A stretch of DNA of 64,000 bases from Leptospira harrisiae (GTDB taxonomy: Bacteria > Spirochaetota > Leptospiria > Leptospirales > Leptospiraceae): positions 62,001 to 126,000 of the forward strand of contig NZ_NPDX01000006.1 in NCBI RefSeq assembly GCF_002811945.1, written 5' to 3'. This document shows, in pieces, positions 16,999-26,266 of this stretch (positions are counted from its first letter, which is position 1; the number at the start of each line of letters is the position of its first letter). The notes below the pieces were generated by a model. The model saw only the letters and a list, made by a program, of their open reading frames with translations. It was not told the origin of the DNA and made no database searches. Position numbers and translations under genes: made by a program.

Positions 16999-19254
16999 TT
17001 ACGCTTTCATCAAATTCAAAGCAGCACCTGCTTTGAACCATTCGATCTGTTGCGCATTGTAAGTATGGTTTACAGAAATTTCATCCTTTTTCCCATCCTT
17101 ATGGTTGAGAACAAGAGTGAGTGATTTACCTTCTGCAAAACTTGTGAGTCCTACAATATCAATCACATCATCTTCTTGGATCTTATCGTAATCGTCTTTG
17201 TTTGCGAAGGTAAGTGCCAACATCCCTTGTTTTTTCAAGTTGGTTTCGTGAATCCGCGCAAAGGATTTTACAAGAACGGCTCTCACACCTAAGTGTCTTG
17301 GTTCCATTGCTGCATGTTCCCTAGAAGACCCTTCTCCATAGTTTTCATCCCCAACCACAATGGATCCAATTCCTTGTGCTTTGTAAGCTCTTTGGGTTTG
17401 TGGAACTGGTTCATAGTTTCCGGTGAGTTGGTTTTTTACTTCATTGGTTTTGCTATTAAAGATGTTCGTAGCCCCAATGAGTAAGTTATTGGAAATATTA
17501 TCCAAGTGACCACGAAACTTAAGCCAAGGACCGGCCATCGAAATATGGTCAGTTGTACATTTTCCTTTGGCTTTGATGAGTAGTTTTAGACCTTTGAGGT
17601 CTGTGCCTTCCCATGCTTTGAATGGAGCAAGAAGTTGTAATCTTGTGGATGTTGGATCCACAATGACTTGGACTCCTGAACCATCTGTCGCCGGAGCCAC
17701 AAAACCTGCATCCTCTACCGCAAAACCTTTGTTAGGAAGTTCTTCCCCGGTAGGTGGGTCCAGTTTTACTTGCTCGCCTTTTTCGTTAGTTAAAGTGTCA
17801 GTGAGTGGATTGAACCCTAAGTCCCCAGCAATGGCAAGTGCCGTAGTGATTTCTGGAGAAGCTACAAAAGCATAAGTGTTTGGGTTTCCGTCTTGACGTG
17901 CTTGGAAGTTACGATTGAAGGAGTGAACAATCGTGTTCTTTTCCTTTTTCTCTGCTCCCACTCGTGACCACATTCCAATACAAGGACCACAAGCATTTGA
18001 AAAAACTTTGGCTCCAATTTTGTGGAAGGAATCAATAAAACCATCTCTTTGGATGGTGTATCGAACTAGTTCCGATCCAGGAGTGATTGTAAATTCTGCT
18101 TTGGTTTTTAAACCTTTGGCAGCCACTTGTTTGGCAAGGGATGCGGCTCTTGAGATATCTTCGTAAGAAGAGTTAGTGCAAGATCCGATCAGACCTACTT
18201 CCACTTTGAGTGGCCAACCATTTTTTGCTGCCTCTTCTTTCATTTTAGAAATAGGAGTCGCAAGGTCTGGAGTAAATGGGCCATTCACATAAGGCTCTAA
18301 AGTGTTGAGATCAATTTCGATCACTTGGTCAAAGTATTTGGATGGATCTGCATACACTTCTGGGTCAGCTGTTAAATGTGCCTTATATTTGTTAGCAAGA
18401 TCAGCCACATCACTTCTGTTAGTGGATCTTAAGTAACGTTCCATTGATTCATCATAACCGAAAGTAGAAGTTGTAGCCCCAATTTCTGCTCCCATGTTAC
18501 AGATTGTACCTTTTCCAGTACAAGAGAGAGCTTCAGCACCTGGACCAAAGTATTCCACAATCGCGCCAGTTCCGCCTTTTACAGTGAGGATCCCGGCAAC
18601 TTTTAAGATTACGTCTTTGGCAGATGTCCAACCATCTAACTTCCCAGTGAGTTTGACACCGATGGCTTTTGGCCATTTAAGTTCCCAAGCAAGACCTGCC
18701 ATCACATCACAAGCGTCAGCTCCACCAACACCGATGGCCACCATTCCGAGTCCTCCAGCATTCACTGTGTGGGAATCGGTTCCGATCATCATTCCGCCTG
18801 GGAATGCATAGTTCTCTAAAACTACTTGGTGGATGATACCAGCACCTGGTTTCCAAAAACCAATTCCATATTTATTTGAAACGGAGGATAAAAAATCATA
18901 TACTTCTTTGTTTTCTTTGACAGCTATTCCGAGATCCACACCTGATTCGTCTTTTGCCGTGATTAAGTGGTCACAGTGAACGGTGGAAGGAACCGCTACT
19001 TTTTTACGACCAGCTTGCATAAATTGGAGAAGCGCCATTTGCGCTGTTGCATCTTGCATCGCCACACGGTCTGGTGCAAAGTCAACATAGTCGACACCGC
19101 GACCAAAACTCTTTGTTGGATTTCCATCCCAAAGGTGGTTGTATAAAATCTTTTCTGTAAGTGTGAGGGGTCGACCCACTACCTTCCTGGCTTGTGTGAT
19201 GGCCGCTTCCATTTTGGAATAACGTGCCGCTATCATTTCTATATCAAATGCCAT
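16999..19254 (-). CDS. acn: Aconitate hydratase, mitochondrial-type
   Basis: This is a 751-residue [4Fe-4S] enzyme that interconverts citrate and isocitrate in the TCA cycle. Seen motifs are [15 protein letters not shown] near residue 95, [34 protein letters not shown] and ACGPCIGMW, supplying the three cluster cysteines. The swivel domain carries [15 protein letters not shown] and [18 protein letters not shown]. Length and motif spelling match mitochondrial-type aconitase rather than AcnA (about 890) or AcnB (about 860). AGAGG lies before the ATG. It is probably monocistronic, with a palindrome terminator behind it. Confidence 0.97.
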   Translation of the reverse strand: MAFDIEMIAARYSKMEAAITQARKVVGRPLTLTEKILYNHLWDGNPTKSFGRGVDYVDFAPDRVAMQDATAQMALLQFMQAGRKKVAVPSTVHCDHLITAKDESGVDLGIAVKENKEVYDFLSSVSNKYGIGFWKPGAGIIHQVVLENYAFPGGMMIGTDSHTVNAGGLGMVAIGVGGADACDVMAGLAWELKWPKAIGVKLTGKLDGWTSAKDVILKVAGILTVKGGTGAIVEYFGPGAEALSCTGKGTICNMGAEIGATTSTFGYDESMERYLRSTNRSDVADLANKYKAHLTADPEVYADPSKYFDQVIEIDLNTLEPYVNGPFTPDLATPISKMKEEAAKNGWPLKVEVGLIGSCTNSSYEDISRAASLAKQVAAKGLKTKAEFTITPGSELVRYTIQRDGFIDSFHKIGAKVFSNACGPCIGMWSRVGAEKKEKNTIVHSFNRNFQARQDGNPNTYAFVASPEITTALAIAGDLGFNPLTDTLTNEKGEQVKLDPPTGEELPNKGFAVEDAGFVAPATDGSGVQVIVDPTSTRLQLLAPFKAWEGTDLKGLKLLIKAKGKCTTDHISMAGPWLKFRGHLDNISNNLLIGATNIFNSKTNEVKNQLTGNYEPVPQTQRAYKAQGIGSIVVGDENYGEGSSREHAAMEPRHLGVRAVLVKSFARIHETNLKKQGMLALTFANKDDYDKIQEDDVIDIVGLTSFAEGKSLTLVLNHKDGKKDEISVNHTYNAQQIEWFKAGAALNLMKA

Positions 19255-19365
19255 CTGAACCTCTTATACCTATCAGACTGCAGGAAAAAAGGGAATCAAT
19301 CGAAAATTGAACTACAAGAAGTAAAATCAGTAAATTTGGCTCTTAAGTGAGAACCAGTATCTTTT

Positions 19366-19866
19366 TTACCCGTCGATACGGACATAAACTTCATCGGCTT
19401 TGAGGATGAGCCCGGATTTAATTTCGATGAGCCTTGTATTGACAAAAACACCGTCTTGGTATGGTGTCACAATTCCCGTAATGATAACGTCCAATTTCAA
19501 AACATCGCCTATTTTCCGCAAGGTGGCAGTGTCAGTTGGTGCATCCAAACCAAGCCCTGCTTCTTTTAAAACCTTTTCGTTGGCCAGGCGGTCTAAAATT
19601 TGAAACCTATCCCTTTTTACTAGTTCTGTGGTTAATTTTTCTGCAAGGATGTCACCGTAAGGGCTTTTTTTACCCTCGTGGTCTAAAAAAGTCAGAACGA
19701 CCAATCGCTGTGGTTGGAAATAAAATCCTTTTTCTGAGAGGGAAACAGCCAATTGTTCCAGAGGGGGTACGGTTGCCTTTTTGGGTTTGGATTCTCTCTC
19801 TTCTCCCAAATAACAAGCGCTAATGCTAAATAAAATCAATGCCAAAAAGAATCTTTTAAAATGCAA
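19366..19866 (-). CDS. FlgO/CsgG-like putative lipoprotein
   Basis: With a TTG start at 19866 the product is 166 residues, opening with HFKRFFLALILFSISACYLG: a basic start, hydrophobic core and a lipobox-like SISAC. Methionines at 19896 or 19890 are alternatives but give an unusual leader. The mature part contains VVLTFLDHEGKKSPYGDILA followed by EKLTTELVKRDRFQILDR and LDVIITGIVTPYQDGVFVN. This is the FlgO-domain pattern, in which a conserved ELvkr-rFqvldR motif is followed by a GxV strand. FlgO-type proteins sit in the outer membrane and support motility or assembly. It overlaps the end of the upstream barrel-like gene. Confidence 0.72.
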   Translation of the reverse strand: MHFKRFFLALILFSISACYLGEERESKPKKATVPPLEQLAVSLSEKGFYFQPQRLVVLTFLDHEGKKSPYGDILAEKLTTELVKRDRFQILDRLANEKVLKEAGLGLDAPTDTATLRKIGDVLKLDVIITGIVTPYQDGVFVNTRLIEIKSGLILKADEVYVRIDG

Positions 19867-20854
19867 GTTCCATCCCAAGTGAGGTAACATATTCATAAAA
19901 CGATTTTCCATTAAACCCATTCCCGTACATAAAACCACCGGGAACCCCAATCAGCATACCGTCTTTATAAAATTGGTTCTGGAAATTCAAAAAAAAAGTG
20001 GTTTTTAGTTTTCCGGGATGTTTCCCACGAAAACTTGCAGCAAAAGTTTCAGGAGAACGACCATTTTGATCTTTTACCTGCAATAACGGATCGTTAAAAA
20101 CATTAAATATTTGGTTTCCCACATAGAGAGAGTAATTTTTGGAAGAACCAAGAAAAAAAATAAATCCTAGGGAAGCGATGTCTTGTGCAGGCATAAAACC
20201 CATTTGCCCATTGCCATAGGAACCAGGTTTTGCATTTACGTAATTGTATTTTACATTGAGTTGGATTTTATCACTGCCAAAAAAAAAAGAAAACTTACCA
20301 CCTTCCGCACCGTAGGCACTGACAGGATTTTCTGTTTTTAGATTGTATACTGATGTTTGCACTTTGAAAAATTTTGCCGGCGAAAAACTACCTTGGTATT
20401 CGTACAATTGTTTAGGATCTACCAACAATCGCTTATTTGCGTCCATCTGACGAAAGATCATAGTTGCCGATGGATGAATCGGTGTTATTTGAATTGTCTG
20501 TGATAAAGAAGGTTCTCCGCTGTTTTTTGCATCCAAAACATTCATGGATTGAGGTGTAAAATCAAAATCCAAAAGATTTCCATCCAGCGATTTGTTCCCA
20601 TTATTTTTGGATCCCACCAGAAACCCCAAAGACAATGATTTTAGATGATTTGAATATTCTAAATTACCTGAAGACTTTTTTTTTGAATTTGTTTTGATCG
20701 GATTTGTACGTAGATACTCATCGTCTAACTCGAGTGAGTCACGAGGTTCTAATTCTCTGACAGTAGACTCTTTGATTGGAGTGATATAAACAACACCAAG
20801 AAGACCTATACCAGAGAAGAGGGAAACATATACCGAAGATTTCGGGGAGTACAT
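19856..20854 (-). CDS. Putative outer-membrane / exported protein, unknown
   Basis: This is a 332-residue protein. A hydrophobic N-terminus (SSVYVSLFSGIGLLGVVYIT) could be a signal or anchor. The C-terminal 180 residues alternate polar and aromatic residues with short turns (KIQLNVKYNYVNAKPGSYGN, SLGFIFFLGSSKNYSLYVGN) and end in phenylalanine (LGMELAF), which is characteristic of beta-barrel outer-membrane proteins. No family is recognised. It overlaps the FlgO-like gene by about 11 bp, suggesting a two-gene envelope operon. Confidence 0.7.
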   Translation of the reverse strand: MYSPKSSVYVSLFSGIGLLGVVYITPIKESTVRELEPRDSLELDDEYLRTNPIKTNSKKKSSGNLEYSNHLKSLSLGFLVGSKNNGNKSLDGNLLDFDFTPQSMNVLDAKNSGEPSLSQTIQITPIHPSATMIFRQMDANKRLLVDPKQLYEYQGSFSPAKFFKVQTSVYNLKTENPVSAYGAEGGKFSFFFGSDKIQLNVKYNYVNAKPGSYGNGQMGFMPAQDIASLGFIFFLGSSKNYSLYVGNQIFNVFNDPLLQVKDQNGRSPETFAASFRGKHPGKLKTTFFLNFQNQFYKDGMLIGVPGGFMYGNGFNGKSFYEYVTSLGMELAF

Positions 20855-20906
20855 AAGGAAACTGTAGAAACATATTTCCTAATTTAAAAAGAATGTAAAT
20901 CTATTT

Positions 20907-21947
20907 TTAAAATAGGAACATTGAATCTCCATACGAATAAAAACGAAACCCGTTCTTCAATGCATATTGATAAGAATCCAACACAAGTTGAGTCGTAGCA
21001 AAGGCACTGACAAGTAGCAGCAGGCTTGACTTAGGTAAGTGAAAGTTAGTAATCAATCCTTGTACGGATTGAATTCTGTCCCCTGGCGACAAAAAGATGT
21101 CAGTTTGACTTGATCCTACCTTATATTTCTGTAGTTGAGAATCAAATACAGTTTCTAAAACCCGAAGCGTCGTGGTTCCCACCGCAATGATGCGCCTACC
21201 TTCCTTTCTTGCATCGTTTAACTTTGTGGCGGTGGATTCAGAAACTAAGTATTTCTCCCTGTGCAATGTTTTGGTCTGCCATTGTTCAGCAGTTAGAGGA
21301 CGAAATGTCCCATAACCAATTTGTAACTCTACTGGCAAAAACTCTGCCCCAAGTTTTTTTAAATTATCTTTTAACTCTTCTGTAAAATGAAGTCCGGCGG
21401 TCGGAGCGGCCACCGATCCAGAACGATTGGCAAAAATTGTTTGGTATCTAACTTTGTCCTCCTCGGTTACATTTCTTTTGAGATAAGGAGGGATTGGAAT
21501 GTTTCCAAAAATTTCAAAATCGGAATCAGAAATAGGTAAATTTGAATTGAGAAACGAAAGTTCTTCCTTGGGGCCTTGGTAAATAAATTGATAATTGGGA
21601 AACCCAACAGGCGACAAACTTTCACCTAATCGAAGTTTTGCCCTATTTTTTAAAATACATAACCATCTTTGGTTTTCATCATCGTCGGGTTCTAAAAAAA
21701 TAGATTCGTGGATTCGGCCCGATTCCACCTGTAAAAACACACGTCGATACGACACTTTTGTCTCATTGTAAACAAAAACATCTCCGGCTTGTATGAGGGG
21801 GGTGATGTCACGAAACAAAGGTGCTTCCCAAAATTTTGATTGGGTTCGATCCACTACAAGAAGCCTAGATTCATCCCTATTTTCTAAGGGAAATTTAGCA
21901 ATCCGCTCCTCGGGAAGGTGAAAATCGTATTCATTCAAAAAATCCAT
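20907..21947 (-). CDS. queA: S-adenosylmethionine:tRNA ribosyltransferase-isomerase
   Basis: This is a 346-residue enzyme of queuosine biosynthesis that transfers and isomerises the ribosyl group of SAM onto 7-aminomethyl-7-deazaguanine in tRNA. The N-terminus DFHLPEERIAKFPLENRDES, then DVFVYNETKVSYRRV and the central VAAPTAGLHFT, are the conserved QueA blocks. RIIAVGTTTLRVLET and ITNFHLPKSSLLLLVSAFA complete it. Length matches the family. The start at 21947 is chosen because DFLNEYDF is the family's usual beginning. It is divergent from the glycosyltransferase operon at 22011. Confidence 0.97.
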   Translation of the reverse strand: MDFLNEYDFHLPEERIAKFPLENRDESRLLVVDRTQSKFWEAPLFRDITPLIQAGDVFVYNETKVSYRRVFLQVESGRIHESIFLEPDDDENQRWLCILKNRAKLRLGESLSPVGFPNYQFIYQGPKEELSFLNSNLPISDSDFEIFGNIPIPPYLKRNVTEEDKVRYQTIFANRSGSVAAPTAGLHFTEELKDNLKKLGAEFLPVELQIGYGTFRPLTAEQWQTKTLHREKYLVSESTATKLNDARKEGRRIIAVGTTTLRVLETVFDSQLQKYKVGSSQTDIFLSPGDRIQSVQGLITNFHLPKSSLLLLVSAFATTQLVLDSYQYALKNGFRFYSYGDSMFLF

Positions 21948-22010
21948 CTTTAGATAGCCTTGGGAAAACCTTGTCAATTAACCAGAAATATTGGGAATGG
22001 TAGGAGAACT

Positions 22011-23303
22011 ATGTGGAAATTTTTCGAAACCGTAGAGAAACGCGGAAAGTGGATTCTAGGCATACTGCTTATGATTCTCCTAGTCCTTTCCGTATCTAGA
22101 TCCAAACAAAAGTCGGATTTTTTAGATTATTACCATGCTGCCGAACGATGGGGAACAGGTGACAATCTCTACAGGTTTGATGTAGCATTTGAACTCCAAA
22201 CCAAAATCAAAACGATGGAAGATCTATTTCGTCCGGAAAATCTCCATTTGCTTTCGGCCCTCCAAAATGAAACCGCCACTTATATTTACCCTCCTTTGTT
22301 TTCTTTTCTACTGATTCCATTTACCCATCTGAGTGAAACTGGCGCTGCGCTTCTTTTTGAGATCCTAAGTTGGTTTTCTTTATTAGGAATTCTGTACTTA
22401 CTATTTCAAAACAAAGAACTAAACCTAAAAGAATCAAAGTATCCTTTTATCATTCTCCTGGCGACTCTCCTCTTTAATTTTCGATTTTTAGAAAGTCATA
22501 TCCAAAACAACCAAGTAGGACTTCTACTCATCTTACTTATATTTTTTTCCCTTACTGTGCGTTCACATTGGTTAAGTGGTTTTCTATTAGCCCTTGCAGT
22601 AAGCATTAAAATCACTCCACTTGTTTTTTTATTTGTATTTGTTTATGAAAAACATTATAGACGTATCCTTTGGTTTTTGGTTGGCATTTTGATTTGGAAT
22701 GCTCTGCCCCTCCTGTATCAATGGGATTACACAGTTCAAATGACTAATGAATGGCTCCGAGAGATTTTAGGGAATGCATTTAGTAATCCTCTTCTTCGGT
22801 CTTGGAAAAACAACCAGTCCTTAAGTTCTACATTGGCAAAGTATTTTGTGTCCGGTGCCGATTTGATCAACCAACCAACTTACGGGATGCCATTTATCAA
22901 CCTTTCCTTATCTACTTTAAAAATCATCCAACTTGTTTTTATGATAATCTTTGGAGTTCCATTGTTATTACTCTGGAGAAAGCAAAATAAAAAATGGGAA
23001 ATTGTTTCTCTTTTGTTTTTAGTTTCTGCTCTCTTTAGCGGAATCAGCTGGGTTCATAGTTTTGTAATTTGTTTGATTCCTATTTATTTTATTTTGAATC
23101 AAATAACCAATATAATGAATCAGAAGAAGGAATTATATATTCTACTAATTATTTTAAGTTTACCGATAGTAGTCCATCGAACCTTTATCGGCGCTAAACT
23201 AGAAGCTACATTGTCGATGTTTTCTATTTTATTTTATACAACTAGTTTTTTATACTTCTACATAGTAAGGTTTGCATTCCATGAAACAAAAAATCGGCAT
23301 TGA
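22011..23303 (+). CDS. GT87-family (DUF2029) polyprenyl-linked sugar transferase
   Basis: This is a 430-residue integral membrane protein with about ten hydrophobic segments. DFLDYYHAAERWGTGDNLYR contains the membrane-proximal aspartate and the YxxAxxxxxGxxLY motif of GT87 mannosyltransferases (GT-C fold). YIYPPLFSFLLIPFTHL and ALAVSIKITPLVFLFVF, the conserved KxxP helix, follow. It likely transfers a hexose from a polyprenyl phosphate donor to an extracytoplasmic acceptor. AGGAG lies 7 nt before the ATG at 22011. It is the first gene of a tight seven-gene operon and overlaps the next by 23 bp. Confidence 0.88.
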   Translation: MWKFFETVEKRGKWILGILLMILLVLSVSRSKQKSDFLDYYHAAERWGTGDNLYRFDVAFELQTKIKTMEDLFRPENLHLLSALQNETATYIYPPLFSFLLIPFTHLSETGAALLFEILSWFSLLGILYLLFQNKELNLKESKYPFIILLATLLFNFRFLESHIQNNQVGLLLILLIFFSLTVRSHWLSGFLLALAVSIKITPLVFLFVFVYEKHYRRILWFLVGILIWNALPLLYQWDYTVQMTNEWLREILGNAFSNPLLRSWKNNQSLSSTLAKYFVSGADLINQPTYGMPFINLSLSTLKIIQLVFMIIFGVPLLLLWRKQNKKWEIVSLLFLVSALFSGISWVHSFVICLIPIYFILNQITNIMNQKKELYILLIILSLPIVVHRTFIGAKLEATLSMFSILFYTTSFLYFYIVRFAFHETKNRH

Positions 23304-24369
23304 TGCTAGGCCTCTTGCTTATGGAATGACGGGGAATTCAAGATACTTGGCAGAAGTATTAAAAATCATTCTCCCAAAACATAAATCAAAAGAATTCTTT
23401 TTGTATACGAACAAACCCATTCACCCGGTTTTTAGAGATTTATTAGGTCCCAATGCAAAAGAGATCCTAGAACCAAAAAACATTCCAGGGCCATTTTATC
23501 TGAATTTTATTTTACCTAGACTTTTAAAACAAGATGGAATCGATGTTTTTTGGGGCACCATACAGATGTTACCGTTCCGCAAATTACCGATCCCAACTTA
23601 TGTAAACTACCATGATCTTAATTTTGTTTCTGCACCAGAAACAATGGCAAAATGGAATTATCTACAACATAAATTTTTGTCTCCAACTACTATGAAAAAT
23701 GCGGACAAAATCTTTTGTTTGTCAAAAAATACAAAAAATGAAATTACCGCATTCCATCCTGGTTATGAAAAAAAATGTTTAGTCGTATATCCTGGTGTGT
23801 CCAAACAAAAAACGGGAAAAATCAAAACCAATTTTCCAAAAGATTTTTTTCTAACCGTTGGAACTTTGGAACCAAGAAAGAATATCAACCGATTGGTAGA
23901 TGCTTTTTTAGAGTTCAAAAAGAAATATCCTAAAGATAAAAATTCCCTGCTCATTCTTGGCAGAAGAGGATGGGGAGAAGAAGGCGAGTTTTTATATCAA
24001 AAACTAAATGATCCAAAAATTCAAAAACAAGGCATTCAGTTTTTAGAAAAACCAGATGATGCCACTTTGGCAGAAGCATTTAAACAATGTAAGGCGTTTT
24101 TCTTCCCTTCCTTACATGAAGGATTCGGTTTACCTCTTTTGGAAGCTATGTTAGAAGACAAACGTTGTGTTGCTTCAAACATCCCCGTATTTAAAGAAAT
24201 TTTATCTGAAAAATGCGATCTTTTTGTTCCGGCAAAAGAAACTGAAGCATGGACAAAATCCTTTGAAATTATGTCAGGACCTAAAAAAGTTAGGTCACCC
24301 AAATTCCCCGCCAAACAATGGACATGGGAAGAAACAGCGAAAAAAATAGAAGAGGTACTTTTTCAATGA
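23281..24369 (+). CDS. GT4-type glycosyltransferase
   Basis: This is a 362-residue GT-B glycosyltransferase. It starts IGIDARPLAYGMTGNSRYLA, the typical N-terminal glycine loop. The donor-binding half has FLTVGTLEPRKNINRLVDAF, then FLEKPDDATLAEAFKQCKAF, and FFPSLHEGFGLPLLEAML with the EGFGLPxLE motif of retaining GT4 enzymes. It is predicted to act in the cytoplasm on a nucleotide sugar. The stop codon overlaps the next start as ATGA. Confidence 0.93.
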   Translation: MKQKIGIDARPLAYGMTGNSRYLAEVLKIILPKHKSKEFFLYTNKPIHPVFRDLLGPNAKEILEPKNIPGPFYLNFILPRLLKQDGIDVFWGTIQMLPFRKLPIPTYVNYHDLNFVSAPETMAKWNYLQHKFLSPTTMKNADKIFCLSKNTKNEITAFHPGYEKKCLVVYPGVSKQKTGKIKTNFPKDFFLTVGTLEPRKNINRLVDAFLEFKKKYPKDKNSLLILGRRGWGEEGEFLYQKLNDPKIQKQGIQFLEKPDDATLAEAFKQCKAFFFPSLHEGFGLPLLEAMLEDKRCVASNIPVFKEILSEKCDLFVPAKETEAWTKSFEIMSGPKKVRSPKFPAKQWTWEETAKKIEEVLFQ

Positions 24370-24953
24370 AATTTATAAATAAATGGATATCTAAATGGAA
24401 AGAAAACCAAAGTAAAAAAGAAGCAGCATACTTTGGAACATCGCTATATGATGAATTAACGATAAATCCCATCCCTTCTCTTTTGTTAATTTTTACAGCC
24501 ACATTGTTTTTTGTTTATGGCCTACCCTATGCATTTTATTTGGGGAAATTCTTTTTCTGGTTCGTTGGTATATTAGAAATCACGAAAGTATTAAAAATAC
24601 CTTTTTTGGATGAATTAAGATATTATCATTATTTATCCGTATTTGTTTATTTTTACATAGCCGTATCCCTATTAATTGACGTTAGCCGACTTTTAAACAA
24701 ATGGAATAAAAGAACTGTTTTTGTAAAAAACGAAATCTGGCAAATCCAAAGATTTGGTTTTGGAAAAAAACTTATCAAAATCAATTTAGATGCAAATGAA
24801 ATTCAACTAGGATACGAACATGGCGGCCTGAGTGACTATCTAGGTTTCAACCGAATGGTTTGGGCTAAAGATGGAAAAAACCTACTAACTTCTCCATATT
24901 TTTTCCCTTACAAAAAAAATAAGACAATTGTGAACCGACTTCTAAATCGTTAA
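24366..24953 (+). CDS. Unknown membrane protein of the glycan operon
   Basis: This is a 195-residue protein with three likely membrane segments (about residues 37-60, 65-82 and 92-112) and a C-terminal cytosolic or periplasmic domain of about 85 residues (VKNEIWQIQRFGFGKKLIKI, then DANEIQLGYEHGG). No family is recognised. It uses an ATG overlapping the glycosyltransferase stop (ATGA), so it is translationally coupled. It may anchor or regulate the glycan machinery; this is context only. Confidence 0.7.
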   Translation: MKFINKWISKWKENQSKKEAAYFGTSLYDELTINPIPSLLLIFTATLFFVYGLPYAFYLGKFFFWFVGILEITKVLKIPFLDELRYYHYLSVFVYFYIAVSLLIDVSRLLNKWNKRTVFVKNEIWQIQRFGFGKKLIKINLDANEIQLGYEHGGLSDYLGFNRMVWAKDGKNLLTSPYFFPYKKNKTIVNRLLNR

Positions 24954-24968
24954 CCTGGAATTTGATTC

Positions 24969-26255
24969 TTGAAAAAGTTACTCATTCTTCTTTTATTACT
25001 CCTTCTTTTTTTATTTCATCTGAGATATCTATCCCGGGCCTTTGATTGGGATTCTTGTGTTTATGCACTCAATATTCAAAAAGATAGAGTGGAGTCTGCA
25101 TTTTTTAACCCACACCACCTAGGATTTGAATCATCTGGTTTACTCTACTGGAAAATGATCCGTTCTTTCTACCCAACAACGGACATTATGTTTTTTTTAC
25201 GTCTGCGTATTCTAAGTTTTTCCTTATTCTTTTTGGGACTTTTTATTTGGGTTTATTACAACTTATACAAAGATCTGTTACTTGGAATTATCCTTGCTCT
25301 TGTGATCCAAGTCAGCCAAGCCTTTTGGTTCTATAGTTTACATAATGATACACCGCTCATTCATTCCTGTTTGATGGCACTTCTATTTTTGTATACAATC
25401 TACTTTTTAAGAGAAGGTTTACAAACGAAACATCTAACCATCCTTTGGTTGGTACAACTATTTAGTATCTACTTCCATCAATCGAATGTCATTCATTTTG
25501 GACTAGTTCCTATGGCAGTATTTCTATCACCAAATCGGAGTTTTGGTAGAAAGCTTAGAATCATTTTTTTGTATTTAACATGCCTGGGAATCGCAACAAT
25601 CCTCTCTTATTTGTTTGTTGGGTTTATTATTTTAAAACGTGGGCTCGGACCCATTGATGAAAAACATTTTTCATTTTGGATGTTTCTCTATGCTGCTATC
25701 AATCGATGGGGAACAAGCCTTGGGGAAGAAAAGAACTATGTATTGTATTTCTATCGAGGAATAGGAGACGCCTTTCTAGTATTCCAGAACGTCATTCCGA
25801 AATTCCGAGTGAACCTATTCGACTTTCAAAACCCCAAACACCTACCCTACAATTTAAATCTTTTATTCTGGATTTTTAGTTTGTGTCTGGGAATTTTGAA
25901 TTTCCGTACTATGTGGGCACGATACAAACAAGAACTATTGGTAATGTTGTTTTGGATCATTCCATCTATCGGATTTTATACTTGGTGGGAAGGATATTTT
26001 TTTGAATTTTGGGTAGGAACAACCATTGCGCTCTGGATACTAAACTCCTACACGTTACAATCCCTATCCATTCCTTTGTTACCAAAATTTTCTAAGGCCG
26101 TCATCCATAGCATTTATCTCGCATTATTTCTATTTTACTTCAGTACAAATTTTACCTTTTCCACCCTTCCTAGATCCATTGGTCCAAAATTTGGATATAC
26201 CGAAGGAATTCAGGGACCAGTAGAGAAGTTAGCAGAAGAATCAATTTACCGTTAG
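24969..26255 (+). CDS. Polytopic GT-C-like membrane protein
   Basis: This is a 428-residue protein with about ten to eleven membrane helices. It starts at a TTG with a very hydrophobic leader (LLILLLLLLLFLFHLRYLSR). The first periplasmic loop carries AFDWDSCVYALN, resembling the acidic loop of GT-C transferases, followed by HHLGFESSGLLYWKMIRSF. The middle region FWFYSLHNDTPLIHSC is unusual for the family. The evidence supports a membrane glycosyltransferase or flippase-like partner but not a named family. It lies 15 bp after the preceding gene and 11 bp before the MBOAT gene. Confidence 0.72.
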   Translation: MKKLLILLLLLLLFLFHLRYLSRAFDWDSCVYALNIQKDRVESAFFNPHHLGFESSGLLYWKMIRSFYPTTDIMFFLRLRILSFSLFFLGLFIWVYYNLYKDLLLGIILALVIQVSQAFWFYSLHNDTPLIHSCLMALLFLYTIYFLREGLQTKHLTILWLVQLFSIYFHQSNVIHFGLVPMAVFLSPNRSFGRKLRIIFLYLTCLGIATILSYLFVGFIILKRGLGPIDEKHFSFWMFLYAAINRWGTSLGEEKNYVLYFYRGIGDAFLVFQNVIPKFRVNLFDFQNPKHLPYNLNLLFWIFSLCLGILNFRTMWARYKQELLVMLFWIIPSIGFYTWWEGYFFEFWVGTTIALWILNSYTLQSLSIPLLPKFSKAVIHSIYLALFLFYFSTNFTFSTLPRSIGPKFGYTEGIQGPVEKLAEESIYR

Positions 26256-26266
26256 GAACCAAACAA